Shown here piece after piece: positions 1 to 11,480 of a stretch of 64,000 nt of DNA (positions within the stretch are counted from its first letter, which is position 1; every line of letters begins with the position of its first letter). Source of the stretch: Sipunculus nudus (taxonomy: Eukaryota; Annelida; Sipuncula; Golfingiida; Sipunculidae); the NCBI GenBank assembly GCA_026874595.1, contig CM049315.1, positions 62,059,389 through 62,123,388 on the forward strand. The letters are read 5' to 3'. The notes beneath the pieces were generated by a model, which saw only the letters and a list, made by a program, of their open reading frames with translations, did no database searches and had not been told where the DNA came from. The position numbers and the translations under genes were made by a program.

Positions 1-2480
1 ACGACCGTGAATATACTTCTAGAGAAATATTTACAACACTTAAATCTCTTCAGCTCAATAAAACACCTGGACCTGATGGTCTCCCTGCAGAATTTTACAG
101 AGTCTTTGGGAGAAAATAAAAGAACATATATAAGAAATTATAAATGCAATAAAGCATTCCTTTAATATATGTACTCTACAACCCATCTACAATGCGACAA
201 GGCATTCTCTGTTTAATTTCAAAGAAGGCAAGGATATACTATTTTTAAAGAATTGGCGTCCCCTTTCAGTGTTAAATACTGATTATAAGATTATCACTTA
301 AACTCTAGCAAACAGACTTAAGAATGTATTAGAAAAAAATAATAAGGTCATACCAAACAGGATTTATTAAAAACAGATACATTGGAGAAAATATTTTAAA
401 TATTATGGACTTATTCGCTTATTAAAAAAAACTAAAAGGGGAAAGTTACTTTATATCATTAGCTTTTGAAAAGGCATATTAGAAAAAATATTAGATTGAT
501 TTCGGAGATATATTAAAAAAAGGATTCATATTCTCTATTCTGATATCAGCAGTTTTAAATAAACAAAGGTTGGGCAACAAATTATTTCACAATAATTCGT
601 GGTGTGAGACAAGGATTCCCTCTGTCTCCATACTTATTAATCTTCAGAAATATTAGCAATTAAAATTCGGAACAATCAAAATATTAGTGGGATCAGTGAT
701 TGAAAGAGGGAACACAAATTTATTCAAAATGCGGATAATACTGCTCTGTTTTTGACAAGGGGTTACCATTCAATAAAGGAAGCTATTTCAACATTTAACA
801 TTTTCAAGAAATATCAGGACTTAAGGTAAACTTAGACAAAACTGCAATTAAGCTGTGATAGATGATGACATTGATAATGCAAATCAAAATATACAGAATT
901 TTGGTGGAAGTGGTTGTTGATCCGATTAAAATTCTGGGCATTTACTTACCTTCAGACTTGCGGATAATGAAAGATATCAATTACAAGGAAATTCTGAGCA
1001 AAAAAAAATCAATTTGAAATATATGGTCGACAAGATCATTAACACTTTCGGGTAAAATAGCTATCATAAAAACTCATATTTGACCACAGTTAACTTATGC
1101 CTTACACGTTTTGCCAAAAACTCCATTCAGTATTGTTATAGAAATTGTATATTTGTTGCACAAGTTTATTTAGGAATAGCATGAAAAAAATAAAGAGAAC
1201 AAGCTTAATTGCACCAGTATAAAAAGGAAGGCTAAGTATGACTCATTTAAAATCCAAAATGGCAGCATTAAAAATTCGATGGATCAAAAGATTTGTTTCT
1301 GGACCAATTGATGATGGATGGAGACAAATAGTTAATGTGCAGCTTAAACAATTAGGTTATCTCAGATTCAAATGCAAATTAAAATCTCAAGAATACAGTT
1401 ATTTCAAGAATACATGCCATTCTTTCTGGAAAGAATTATTTGAGATGAAATGAGATGAAATATTATCAGAACTAATATTCTTTAATTCTCATATAAAAGT
1501 AGATAATCATATTGTATATAGCTGGAATAACATGTATAAAAGACAATACTAAGCAAATTGGAAATAAACATATATTTTTTTTCCCACACTGAATCAAAGT
1601 TTCATTTGAATATAAATAAAATACAATACATTAGCTTTACAGATGAAATTCCATCTCATTTGAGGAAAATGCTTAACACGAATGAAATTCATTCAAATCC
1701 AACATATAAATCCAGTCCAGAAAGAATCAAAGACATGAAAAGGGGTTACGTATACATTATACACATAATTAGTTCTTAATAAATATACCAAACCCGTGCA
1801 GATTGAAGAAAAAATTGAACAGAAATATGAATGGTGACTACCAGGATCTTTTATTTGAGGCCTTTAACAACAAAAAAAAATATATAACAATATAAGAAGA
1901 TTTAAGAATTTTCACGTTCAAACTTTTTCAAAGATGTATAGTCTTAAACCCTTTTTAAGCACACTTCGTTCTTTATGCATGTCTAAGAAGGAGACTTTGT
2001 TACATATGTTTTATGAGTGTGGAGAAACACAAAACGTAATATACCTGGCCGTCAAGCTTTCATAACATGGTCAATGAAGAAAATATTTATAAAATATCTG
2101 TAATTTATAACAAGACCAATAACTGTATGATTGATATGTTGTTCCTTCTAACAAAGAGATACATATATATCTTTAAATGTAATAATGCAAAACCTTTTTC
2201 AGTAGTTTAACGCTATATAAATCAGTATCATCGAGAAGAAAACTCCTTCCAAATATTGTAAAATTGCGGCTCATAGAAAAGAATGGGACAAATTACATAT
2301 TTTTTTTTATATCTTTAACTATCCCTTCATATGAAATTTCATGTTATGTATTCCAGTACTTTGTTTTTGTTAACATGTATGTGTTATGTAATTGTATGTG
2401 TTTTATGTTTGTAACAGTTAACAAGAAAAGTTGGATCATAATTCTAAACCGCATCAAGACTATCCCTTATTTTGTCAGAT
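1..2480 (+). mobile_element. Degenerate L1/Tx1-like LINE, ORF2 remnant (5' end outside window)
   Basis: Reverse-transcriptase landmarks appear in order on the plus strand in shifting frames. The TPGPDGLPAEFY motif is at about 63-98, VRQGFPLSPYLLIF at about 605-646, and a catalytic-box relative, NADNTALFL, at about 727-753, where the usual ADD reads ADN. A 71-codon stretch at 1238-1453 (ALKIRWIKRF, later FWKEL) and a Cys/His cluster at about 1969-2040 (RSLCMSKKETLLHMFYEC) match the C-terminal part of L1/Tx1-type ORF2 proteins. Many stops and frameshifts separate the pieces, so the copy is dead. The start lies left of base 1. Family placement rests on remembered motif patterns; the plus orientation is certain. 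Confidence 0.8.
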
Positions 2481-2846
2481 AAGATTACATTATGCACACG
2501 GATGTGTTTAATTTTATTTTACCACAAAAATATTTTTATAAATTTGCAAAACAATAAATACTGAAAATAACTCTTGATTCAGAATTCACAAATAACACCT
2601 TTATTTATCCATAATTTAGCTCATATATTATCAAATAATACATATTGTTGGGTTAATTATATTTTAATTCACTTTGATTATTTAAAAGGAAATTAATTTT
2701 TTTTAAAACTGCTAAATTACCACAACATGGCATCTTCTGGATTACTTCTTGAATTGATATTTCAAGAAAAGTTTCGTACATTGGAGTGGAAACAGCTTTA
2801 AAATTAATGAAATGCAGTTCAAACAATAACAATTATTGCAATACAC
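2481..2846. other. AT-rich sequence, no gene seen
   Basis: This lies downstream of the last recognised exon of the minus-strand NIDO-AMOP gene and is probably intron. I see no coding signal, RNA gene or clear repeat. Confidence 0.4.
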
Positions 2847-2999
2847 TTGCTCGGTGGGGTGGGGGTAGGGGCGCCGGCTGGGAGGGGGTCGACGTGACAT
2901 GAGAATAATTGTACACCTGTGACAGCATGGGATCTCCCCCAGTGACCCATCACAAATCGGGTGCCTGGGCACAGCTGACCTCCAGTAATCAAAAGATTG
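2847..2999 (-). CDS. Putative exon, C-terminal part of AMOP domain
   Basis: This is a 153-bp open exon candidate of 51 codons read on the minus strand. It is preceded by a plausible acceptor (tttccaagttgcag) and followed by a weak donor (CAA|GTGTAT). The encoded stretch contains EIPCCHRCTIILMSRRPP. The CC-x2-C followed by an R-R-P pattern resembles the end of AMOP domains, where a paired cysteine precedes a lone cysteine and an RP. Both boundaries are phase 0, which fits the phase-0 donor of the exon at 4527-4819. The middle of a normal AMOP domain (a second CC pair) is not visible between the two exons, so an exon may be missing or this may not be a true exon. The assignment is an inference from context. 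Confidence 0.4.
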
Positions 3000-3849
3000 C
3001 TGCAACTTGGAAATGCAAATGAATACATAGAGCCTCAGTAATAATTCAATAACAAACCTAATGTTTAGCTTTTATTTGCATATTTCAGCATTTAACAGAT
3101 TTAATCCTTATGTGTACATGCTGTCAAAATTAAATTAAATGAACTAACAGAAAAGCAAAGTGCCTTAGTCAAAGAATGGCATGATTTAAGGTGCTGATTT
3201 TTATCTATGCCAAGTACTACAAATTTAAAAGATACCGGTCTAATTTCGGGTAAACAATTGGATTTTGATTAAATAAAGTTATACCCTTGAAAAAAGTCTC
3301 TAGCTTTAACATTTATCGTGTTAGGTGAGTAGATATTTTTCCTGAACTTTTAAAAAGTGCATTATGTTTGAGCTTATAACTTTTATAAACCTAATTTCTA
3401 TCATGCACATAGGAAATATTAAGGGGAATATTCATAGTAAATATGAAGAAAAACAGGTGAGTGGTTTTGATATAAGGCAGTCCTAAAGTGTGATAATATG
3501 TTTTTATTGGAAAATTGAGGTTTTCCTTAATTTCTCGAAGGAACGAAGTCACAATGACCACGTTTTCAGTTTGGTAGGAGTACAGCATGCCGTATTTAGA
3601 TTCGTAGCGGTTTGAAAGGTGCCAGTCGGATGGACGGACAACACGAAAGACGGACGGACTATACGGACAATGGACCCTACCAATAGCTTAGATGACTTAT
3701 AGTAAGCTGCGCTAAAATGATGGCCAGTGGTCATTTGGCTGTAATGGTGCCCCCCCCCCCCCCCTCCCCATGATGCCATCCCCAAATAAACAAGGGGCAT
3801 ATCTGTTTAATAATTAAATTAACATTTATTGAAGCCAAATACATGTAGA
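3000..3849. other. Intron-like sequence with poly-C tract
   Basis: No coding exon is supported. A poly-C run lies at about 3750-3764. Short open stretches on the minus strand (3391-3588, 3549-3800) lack a recognisable domain. Confidence 0.4.
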
Positions 3850-3967
3850 CAGGGGCGTCAATTTAGTGGGGGGGGGGGGGGGGGGGAGGTATATATAACC
3901 CCCCCTTTTTTTGGCAAGGGGGGGATGGTCAATGTTATCACCCCTCCCCCATTTTCAGAGAATTATG

Positions 3968-4017
<50 letters not shown>

Positions 4018-4232
4018 AAATTATATATAGATTTGAATAGAATATAGACAGGCTCCATTTATAAGTTTACTGTGAAATATTATATTGAAATATATTTGAA
4101 ATGTGATTTAATATATATATATTTGATATGTTTCATACAGGCGCCGAAAAGGTATATATATATGGTATATGTGTGTGTGTGTGTGTGTCGGCGAATCATC
4201 CCCCGACCCTGGAAGAAAAATTGACGCCACTG
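3850..4232. mobile_element. hAT-like MITE with perfect 8-bp target duplication
   Basis: The element begins CAGGGGCGTCAATTTA and ends with the inverted match AAATTGACGCCACTG. The octamer CATGTAGA flanks it directly on both sides (3842-3849 and 4233-4240), which is an exact 8-bp target-site duplication. Eight-base duplications and CAGNGGCG termini are typical of hAT-superfamily elements. The inside is almost entirely low complexity: poly-G at 3868-3886, (TA)n at about 3971-4014, and (GT)n at about 4171-4187. There is no transposase, so it must be mobilised in trans. Confidence 0.85.
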
Positions 4233-4526
4233 CATGTAGAAGCGTACCACAGCAGTTTATTGTTGAGGCTGATAGAAAAGTATGACAGAAATTAACATTT
4301 ATGAGCTAAAAATGGCGGTCATCATGGGTTTGAGGTCAAACAACAAACATGACGGTTTGCCCATAACAAACAAATATTCATACACTGAGCATTATAACAG
4401 GCCGAACCATTTAATGGCGGTCTGTCTTCAATTGTAACAGATGTAAGGTCCAAACCAATAACATTTCACCTGAATGTTTATGTGTGTGTGTGTGTGTGCA
4501 GAAAAAAGGAACTTCCAGATGCTTAC

Positions 4527-4819
4527 CCGATAGAACTGGACAGTGACGTACACATATCGCAAGCCGAAATAGGAAACCTGCATCTTCGTTGAAATCTTAA
4601 AGCGAGACCGATAACAATTGGAGTTCAATGTTGAATATTCGTACCGATAATTAGGATCAAACATGGCAAACATCTCATTACATGGGCATGGTGGAAGATA
4701 TTTGACAACTGGGCATGCGCAGATGGTGTTGCTGAGCCAGTCAACACATTGTGATGTGGGAACTTGGCAAACTTCAACTCCTTCATCAAACAATGGGAGA
4801 ATCCAGGAACCTGGTATAC
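4527..4819 (-). CDS. Exon: end of NIDO domain and start of AMOP domain
   Basis: This is a 293-bp exon on the minus strand. The acceptor is tgtatttaacag and the donor is CGG|GTAAGC, a strong consensus. Its first two bases complete a codon begun by the 1-nt overhang of the exon at 19067-19268. The join reads EGNT-GIPGSWILPLF, which fits the conserved end of NIDO domains (asparagine, PG, small residue, W). The exon then runs into EVCQVPTSQCVDW and KYLPPCPCNEMFAMFD, the Cys-Trp and P-CPC features of AMOP. NIDO followed by AMOP is the order in MUC4, SUSD2-like and related extracellular adhesion proteins. Product: a secreted or membrane-tethered, cysteine-rich extracellular protein. Which family member cannot be decided from these exons. 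Confidence 0.7.
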
Positions 4820-5095
4820 CTGTTAAATACAATTATATTTTAAACACAAACACAGATATCATGCATACAACCATATATATCTACAACTATTCCACAATAT
4901 GCCATATCGTATATATATATATTCATCAGCCCTACGTGATTATATAAGTGATATCATTTATGCAACATTTTATAAACATATGGTACCAGTCAATCCATTT
5001 GCTGTATGTAATCTAAAGAGTGAATGGTAAAATAGTTCACCAGGAGCATATTTAAGTGGGCAGTTTCATATGAATAACATCCGGAGAATGTTATT

Positions 5096-7355
5096 CCCTT
5101 ACAAAAAATTAAGTGATACTGGAGTGATCATGCTGCTTGGATCTCTTATTAGGTGATCCTATAGCGCTCAGTATGATCAGTTAAGATCAATTTGCTATCA
5201 GAAGTGATCCATATATGATCAATTTGATCATTTATGATCCAGAAGCCATTGATACTGATCATTTGTGATCCAGAAACCATCAGTGCTGATCAGTTGTGAT
5301 CTCTAAGTGATCAGTTATGAGCTACAAGCTGATCAGGTAGGTCCATATACAGATTGATCACAATTGATCGCCCAACCAAAACAATGGGACTATAATGACC
5401 AGTTATAGTAATTGAATTTGTGTAACAATTTTGGAAAAAATAGGCAGTACTTCAAAAATACGACATGACCGCTTTATGGCGTGACCGGTTTACGGTACCT
5501 GAAAGATGGCAGTGACAGTTTTGGCGCCTCAAACTTTTTCTGGCATCAGTTGAATTAAAAGTGCTCGCACATGGACTCAACCACATTGGAAATGAAGTGG
5601 ATGAACTTGCAACAGTTTATCTATGATCTTAAGAAACCTGAGATAACGTAATCTAAAATGTCATCGTGCATTTAGTGCTTATTTTATTGGACTTCAAAGA
5701 CGGAGTTCTTGATAAACCCCCATTATCGCCCTATGGCGAGCATTACGTTTGCAATGATTTGTGGTAGTAAAAGTTAAACTGTCATATTAAGTGATATATA
5801 TCGCAGAGCATTGTTAGAAAATAAACAATAGCAGCAGATAAACTATTTTATTATTCATGTTATGAACGTTTTGACACTACGAATAACCTTTTGTGCAGAA
5901 GGAAACTTGGTTTGACAGACGGTAGACATATCTGGTACAGACTAAAAGCTGAGGCCGCCCTTTTTGACACACGGTCGTACTGCACATGCATATAAACAGT
6001 CTCACTCCCACCAGATAATTAATAATAATTATTGGTACCCCATTTCATGCAGCATAAAGTAATGGGGCAAATGCAAAAAAAAAAATGATTTTTATCCTTC
6101 AAGCAAATAACATTTAAATTTAATACATAAGAATTATGAAAACAACTAATCTGGAATAGGCATAAACTACACTGTATTTTATAATCTGCATAATATAATT
6201 AATTTAAAATATATATATTATAAACTTTTGAGTATCTCACTGACAGTTAATGATTTCTAAGAGTATAAATCTGTGTTTTCATTTGTCTGGATATGGGTAT
6301 GAATACGTTAAGTGTTTTTCCCTGCATGCATGTTCGGTGTACGGTGGCCGAGCAGTAAAAGTCATGGTTTCACCAGGTCTTTAACATATTTTAATAAGTA
6401 TAATTAATGCAATTTTATGTCTTATCTTTTTTTTTTATCTTAAACACTCATAAATAACAAGCCCCTTTAGTAGACTGATATTAATTAAACTACATGAAAT
6501 TAAATCTCAAAAGAATTGGCTTGATTTTCCTGACTGGGTCTTTCTAGTTAATAAATGATTTTTGTTAACTCAAAATTATATCAATGTACTAGGTACTTCA
6601 TGGGGTCTAATACGAATTTAAAAACAACTTTTGGATATATTATGCTACCTTGATGAATTACAATTCACTTGACAAACTAATGTATTTAAAATATGAATAT
6701 GTTTAGGAAAGCATCAAGAATCAAAATATGGGTTCATAACGGATTGATATTTTTATTTATGCATATTTTTAATGAAGTGCTCAATAGTTTCAACAAGCTA
6801 TTTTGAGATATTTTTATAACTTAAACTAATGATATCACATTTGCAAGCAGTATGTGGTATAACCAGACCACTACCTGCACTGATCAACGATCACTTATTT
6901 CCTGATCTATGATCAGTTATCAAGGATCAGGGTCACTTATTAGCTGATCGGGGATCACTTATTAGCTGATCGGGGATCACTTATTAGCTGATCGGGGATC
7001 ACTTATTAGCTGATCGGGGATCACTTATTAAGCGCTAAATGGTGCAAATGAGCGCACAAGTGATCCTTAATCACCTAATGTGTGATCTTTGATCAGCATC
7101 AAGGATAAGACATGAGCAAATATAAGCCGATCAATGATCAGAACTGAGCATATGTATACTGATCAGTGATCAGATCTGAGCGCAGATGAAATGATCAATG
7201 ATCATTGCTGAGCACTTGATCAGTGATCAAGGATCAGTCTTGATCTCTTATTAAGTGATCTACACCTTCCGCTCAATGGTGCAGATGAGCGCAGATTTAA
7301 GAGATCACCTGATCACTCTAGGATCACTCCAGGATCACTTAAATTTTTGTAAGGG
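5096..7355. mobile_element. 2.26-kb GATC-rich terminal-inverted-repeat element, non-autonomous
   Basis: The left end CCCTTACAAAAAATTAAGTG and the right end (inverse: CCCTTACAAAAATTTAAGTG) match over about 35 bp, including a following CTGGAGTGATC. Both subterminal zones, about 5110-5370 and 6880-7340, are packed with TGATC/GATCA pentamers in both orientations, dozens in total. The central 1.5 kb is AT-rich with no ORF and no transposase. A target-site duplication is not clear (left flank gttatt, right flank ttgatt). The layout is that of a large MITE with subterminal binding-site arrays. The superfamily is unassigned. Confidence 0.75.
6941..7028 (+). repeat. 22-bp tandem repeat x4 inside the GATC-rich element
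   Basis: The unit TTAGCTGATCGGGGATCACT plus two bases (AT) recurs with a period of exactly 22 bp. Each unit carries two GATC cores about 11 bp apart, roughly one helical turn. Confidence 0.85.
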
Positions 7356-8011
7356 TTGATTCGTTCGATTTTGGTGTCCAGCTTCGTTAGATCTAAATAT
7401 ATACCTCTGACCATATTTTGAAAGATTTTTAATAATTATTTTCTAACAGCTGGTGAGGTCAAGCTGTTCATTCATCTGTGGAAGGCTCACTCAGTCTATA
7501 GTGCTGTCTCAGCTTTTTTCATCTGAAGACAAGAGACCAAAGGGCCATGACCCCCAGCTTACCAGCTTGACATTGTGACCAAATAATATTTGTTTGTTAT
7601 GGCACATCATAGCCTAGGGAGAATATGTGATAGCTGAGAAATTACAGTACATGACTCACGATAAAAAACCATCACAATGATCAAACTATACAGATCTTCA
7701 GTTAGTGCCAAGCTATGCCCAGCTTCCTGGCAGCAACATTGATTTTATGAAGGGCACATGCTCTATAAGAGGCACAACAGCAATCGGTCAAACGGTTCTG
7801 GAGATCATGAATAGAAATAAAAGACTGTTGCCTGGCGGGTATACAGAATATTTCCTTGGATGGTTCTTCAGACAATGCGCACAAAAGGGAATCTTATTTT
7901 ACTGCCTGACATCCATACTGGATGTCTAATGGTTTTGAAATTAAACAGCACGTATCCTTTTATAGAAAACCATTTTTCAGATAAATTTTCAGATCATGAT
8001 AATTAAAATGT
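7356..8011. other. Intron sequence, no gene seen
   Basis: There are short open stretches on both strands at 7702-7929 without domain resemblance. No RNA gene or repeat boundary is apparent. Confidence 0.35.
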
Positions 8012-8238
8012 TGTTACAGATGTCTCTTTTATTGTGTGCAACAGTCTTACATGTGTCTGTGTAGCGCTAGCATTGTCCGTTGCCATGGGAGACGCCCGAG
8101 CTGGCCCGGCCTACGCGTGGGGTTTGACGTGTAAACACAGCGCTCATAATAATCTGGAACTTTCTGGGCGTGTGTATTATGTTTTGTTGGGTTCTTTAGA
8201 TAGTTCGTGGAGGTTTCTAGAATTTTCGGATGCAGAGT

Positions 8239-8246
8239 TATAAATA
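8239..8246 (+). promoter_or_regulatory. TATA box of the solo LTR
   Basis: TATAAATA is placed as in the related LTR, where TTATAAAT occurs on the minus strand at about 44795-44802. Confidence 0.55.
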
Positions 8247-8615
8247 AGGGCTGTGTTTTAGAGCCGAGAGGGAGGAGAGAGAATATTCCAGCGGACACGG
8301 AAGAGTGGGAGTCAGTTTTGGACCTATCCGATAAATGCAGTAGTTACAGGGTTTCTACGAATTCTATGCAGATTTAGTGCGGCCTGTCTCCAGTTTGCTT
8401 TCGGGATTATAACAAGAGCTTCACTTTGGACTATTTGAACTGTTTACGTGGATTATTGGTTTTAAAGGACTTGTTGTCGCTGTGACAGTGGTGGTATAGA
8501 GGTACTGTTAACTTTATTTATTATGCTGTGTAATTGTATTGATTTACTGTTGTAATGTTGTTATACTGTGTAATTGTATTGATTTAGTGTATTGTTATGT
8601 TAGGGTTGTTTTAAG

Positions 8616-8621
8616 AATAAA
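8616..8621 (+). promoter_or_regulatory. Polyadenylation signal of the solo LTR
   Basis: AATAAA lies in the shared block AAGAATAAATTATAATTATT, about 370 bp after the TATA box. This fits the R region of an LTR. Confidence 0.5.
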
Positions 8622-8935
8622 TTATAATTATTTTTTACCATAAAAACACTGACTTCTTTATTAATTCCCCTAGACATTTCACGCTGCCTTATGTTACAGA
8701 ATCTGATGTTTTTAAATTTCCATAACAAAATTCATGCTCGTCACGACTACGTGATCTGTTGATATTAGGTTCTGTAACATAAAAATGTGCACAATTGAGA
8801 GTGACAGATGCATGGACAGAGAGTCGGACGGATGGACTAAAGAATAAAACTAAAGAACTGTTTAAAACAGAGTCTGAAATAAGAATGACATTAAAGCTCA
8901 AGTGTGAATCTTTTGACATGTATAGGAAGCAGTAT

Positions 8936-8938
<3 letters not shown>

Positions 8939-9018
<80 letters not shown>

Positions 9019-9058
9019 AATTGGATATATATATATATATATATAAAGTCAATTGGCC
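8939..9058 (+). repeat. Two (TA)n microsatellites with duplicated flank
   Basis: (AT)n covers about 8939-9013. A second (AT)n covers 9025-9044. Each is followed by the same flank, AAAGTCAATTGG, so a flank-plus-microsatellite unit was duplicated. Confidence 0.9.
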
Positions 9059-9318
9059 AGATATCGAAATCATGTTCATGGGGGAATGTTAGAGACCCCT
9101 CTATTTTAAAGGCTGCTGTCTTAAGTAAAATAATTTGCTTGACAAACCTCGACAATCAACTGATAGAAACAAATAGTCTGATTTTTCACACACTTTCCAT
9201 ACAGCAGTGCTTCGTTTTTCATTTTACGTGGGAGCTACGGGAGTGAACAGTTTACCATGATTAAAGTAGCGTAATTGAAGCAGATATCAGTCAAGGTCTA
9301 CCCAGTGAAGGCTTGTAA

Positions 9319-9524
9319 GGCGCGGATCCGGGGGGGGGGGGGGGGGGGGTTAAGGGTCGACCTCTTTTTAGACAAATCTTATGCATGACCCGGGGGGGGG
9401 GGGGTTGGGCGTCGAGACCCCCCCCCCCCCCACCCCTGCTCTTAACCAACGACCTCTTTTTAGACAATTTTATGCATGACACCCGTTGAACCCTCCCTGC
9501 AAACAAATTCTGGATCCGCGCCTG
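9319..9524. mobile_element. Short TIR element (GGCGCGGATCC ends) with G/C tracts
   Basis: The ends are GGCGCGGATCCGG and CTGGATCCGCGCCTG, inverted relative to each other. Inside, a ~30-bp block (GACCTCTTTTTAGACAA through TTATGCATGAC) occurs twice, at about 9359-9389 and 9450-9479, separated by poly-G and poly-C runs. No ORF and no clear target duplication. The termini resemble the CAG-GGCG elements elsewhere in the window, so it may be a hAT-type relic. Confidence 0.6.
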
Positions 9525-10470
9525 TGTTAATTATTAAAAACAGGCTATCCAATAATATTTATTGTTTTTTTTTCAGAAAGATTTGAAAATCAAATTTTAA
9601 TTTCTTATTGCAATAAACTTATTTTAAACATGTATGGACAGAGACACGGTCGATTTGTTACGATTTATTAGGAGAGAGGTCTTTTAAAGAAATGTTTCTC
9701 AATTCAGTGTCACTGAACTTAACATGTTTAAAAATTGTTCATTATACAATTAAAATGTTACTGTTATTAAGGAAATTTGTATGTTCGATGCATGCAGGTG
9801 TTTTTATACAAAAGTTATCAGATTCAGCCGTTTGAAACCTTCGCTCCTCTTCTCCACATTGTCAGAGTTATCGGTCTTTTCGATTTAAATGTCACCATGG
9901 CTGAAGGTGATACCAAGATGATACAATACGTCTCCCGATACATGGAATATAAGTCTCGTTATATTTATATACTGGCTTATGATATACGGCGAAAAATATG
10001 TGCTGCAAAATGCGAAATAGACATTTTCTTTTCAGTACATCTTAAGTGATTTGCAATTATTAGGATCAAAATCTCTATTGCCTCTTGGTTAATACAAAAC
10101 CTTCTGTCTGAAGGCATGGAGGTAAGAAGGGAAATCCACCTTAAACGACACTTTGCTGATCGTTACACCTAAGATTACCTCTGTCAGCCTCCAGATGAAC
10201 TGGGACATTCAATATTGTATGATTCTGATCCCACCAGGGTTTTGTATCGGCCTGCCTATTTCGGTACAATACGTATTGCAATAACATGCAACAATACGCT
10301 TCAAGCAATACCCGGTAAGTATTGACACATTTATTACTGCATCATCTTCTGATTTAACCTGTTTTTTTTATAAAGTTGTTCTTACAAATTATATACATAT
10401 ATAACACCATGCCATTTCAAGCTTGCCTATCTTAATTTTTGGCTCGCTTGCTATTAAAGCAATATATACC
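9525..10470. other. Intron sequence, no gene seen
   Basis: Unique-looking AT-rich sequence. A 90-codon open stretch at 9777-10049 has no recognised domain and no supporting splice or start context. Confidence 0.35.
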
Positions 10471-10547
10471 ACCTAGACATTGGCAACATGTCAGTATGCA
10501 ACCTAAATATAGGCAACATGTCAGTATAAAACCTAGTTATAAGCAAC
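10471..10547 (+). repeat. 30-bp tandem repeat, about 2.5 copies
   Basis: Units at 10471-10500, 10501-10530 and 10531-10547 share ACCTA, GGCAACATGTCAGTAT and AAGCAAC segments with a period of 30. Confidence 0.8.
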
Positions 10548-10859
10548 GATGTTTGGTTTAGTTGATGGCAGGCAATAATTTCATATTATAGCAAGTTGCC
10601 CCCCCCCCAAGTTTATTTTACCAGATGAAATGGAATAGACACACAAACAAAAAAGGCCTGGGGTGTTTCCATGGCATTTCTCATTTTCATGGGAGGCTCG
10701 GAATAACCCAATCTTTATTTTATTTTCTTTTCAAACATAAAAATTAATTTTTGTTCATGTCCTTTCAATGAACAGGCCATAAGACATGACATTTTTCTAA
10801 GCTTAAAGATTATGTATAATTAGTCAGATATTCCCATAGATTAAATGCTTATTTTTATC

Positions 10860-11130
10860 AGACCAAGGAGTTTACAGGATGCGAGAAACAAGTCCCAGCG
10901 GCACAGGCCAGCCCCAACACTTAATTGCAATTAGCACGCGATAACCCCATCAATCCTATTGTGCGCCCATCGTGTGGAGGTTGTGAAGAGCGGCACTTGC
11001 ACTGCCATTGATCCTTCCGCGTGTCCCATGTAACTGTCATATGTAACTGAGGGTCACCACGACAGGCATTTGAGCCAGAGCGATGAATCCAGTTGCTGAG
11101 CGGTAAATTCCTGGAGTTATATCGACTTTA
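10860..11130. other. GC-richer, complex non-coding island (candidate cis-regulatory element)
   Basis: This stretch stands out from its AT-rich, repetitive surroundings by balanced composition and lack of internal repeats. It contains TTAATTGCAATTAG at 10921-10934, two inverted TAATTG homeodomain cores forming the exact palindrome TAATTGCAATTA. All frames are closed or short. A conserved intronic enhancer is a guess from composition alone. Confidence 0.25.
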
Positions 11131-11480
11131 AATATGTATGCGCAGACATTTGTGTTATTTATAATTACGCGCACGAGATATATTAAGGTGGAGCAAGTGT
11201 CGGGAACTCACTTGAACAACGTTAGGACGAATGCAGCCACTCATCGTCAGTTTTGCTGTCACATACGACGCATCACTGGTTAAAAGAAATTGAGTTTCTT
11301 CGAATAAATGCTTAATATTCCTTAGTTCACATCAGTTTACACACTGTACACTGATATTGGTCATTCACGAGTTTTATAATAATCCTCTGATGCTGACATT
11401 TTAGAGCTCATGAACGGAAGACCGTGAATTTAAGTGATTAATAGCGGTGGTCACTGGCGGTGTCATTGCAAGTGCGCTTT

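Larger units (their letters stand above)
8012..8779 (+). mobile_element. Solo LTR of the 40-45 kb gypsy family
   Basis: It begins TGTTACAGATGTCT and ends GTAACA. Reverse-complementing the LTR at 44211-45029 gives the same order of blocks: TGTTACATGTATCTG start, TATA box, GCGGACACGGAAGAGTG, CTGTGACAGTGGTGGTAT, AATAAATTATAATTATT, CCTAGACATTTCACGCTGCC, CACGAYTACGTGATCTGTTG, GTAACA end. The two differ by many substitutions, so this copy is older or from another subfamily. There is no internal region on either side, so it is a solo LTR. A near-repeat, TAAAATGT/TAAAAATGT, flanks it but is not an exact target duplication. Confidence 0.8.

Noticed and set aside
7702-7929. Overlapping 60- and 74-codon frames on opposite strands
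   Set aside because: No domain, no splice signal pattern and no composition change; likely chance.
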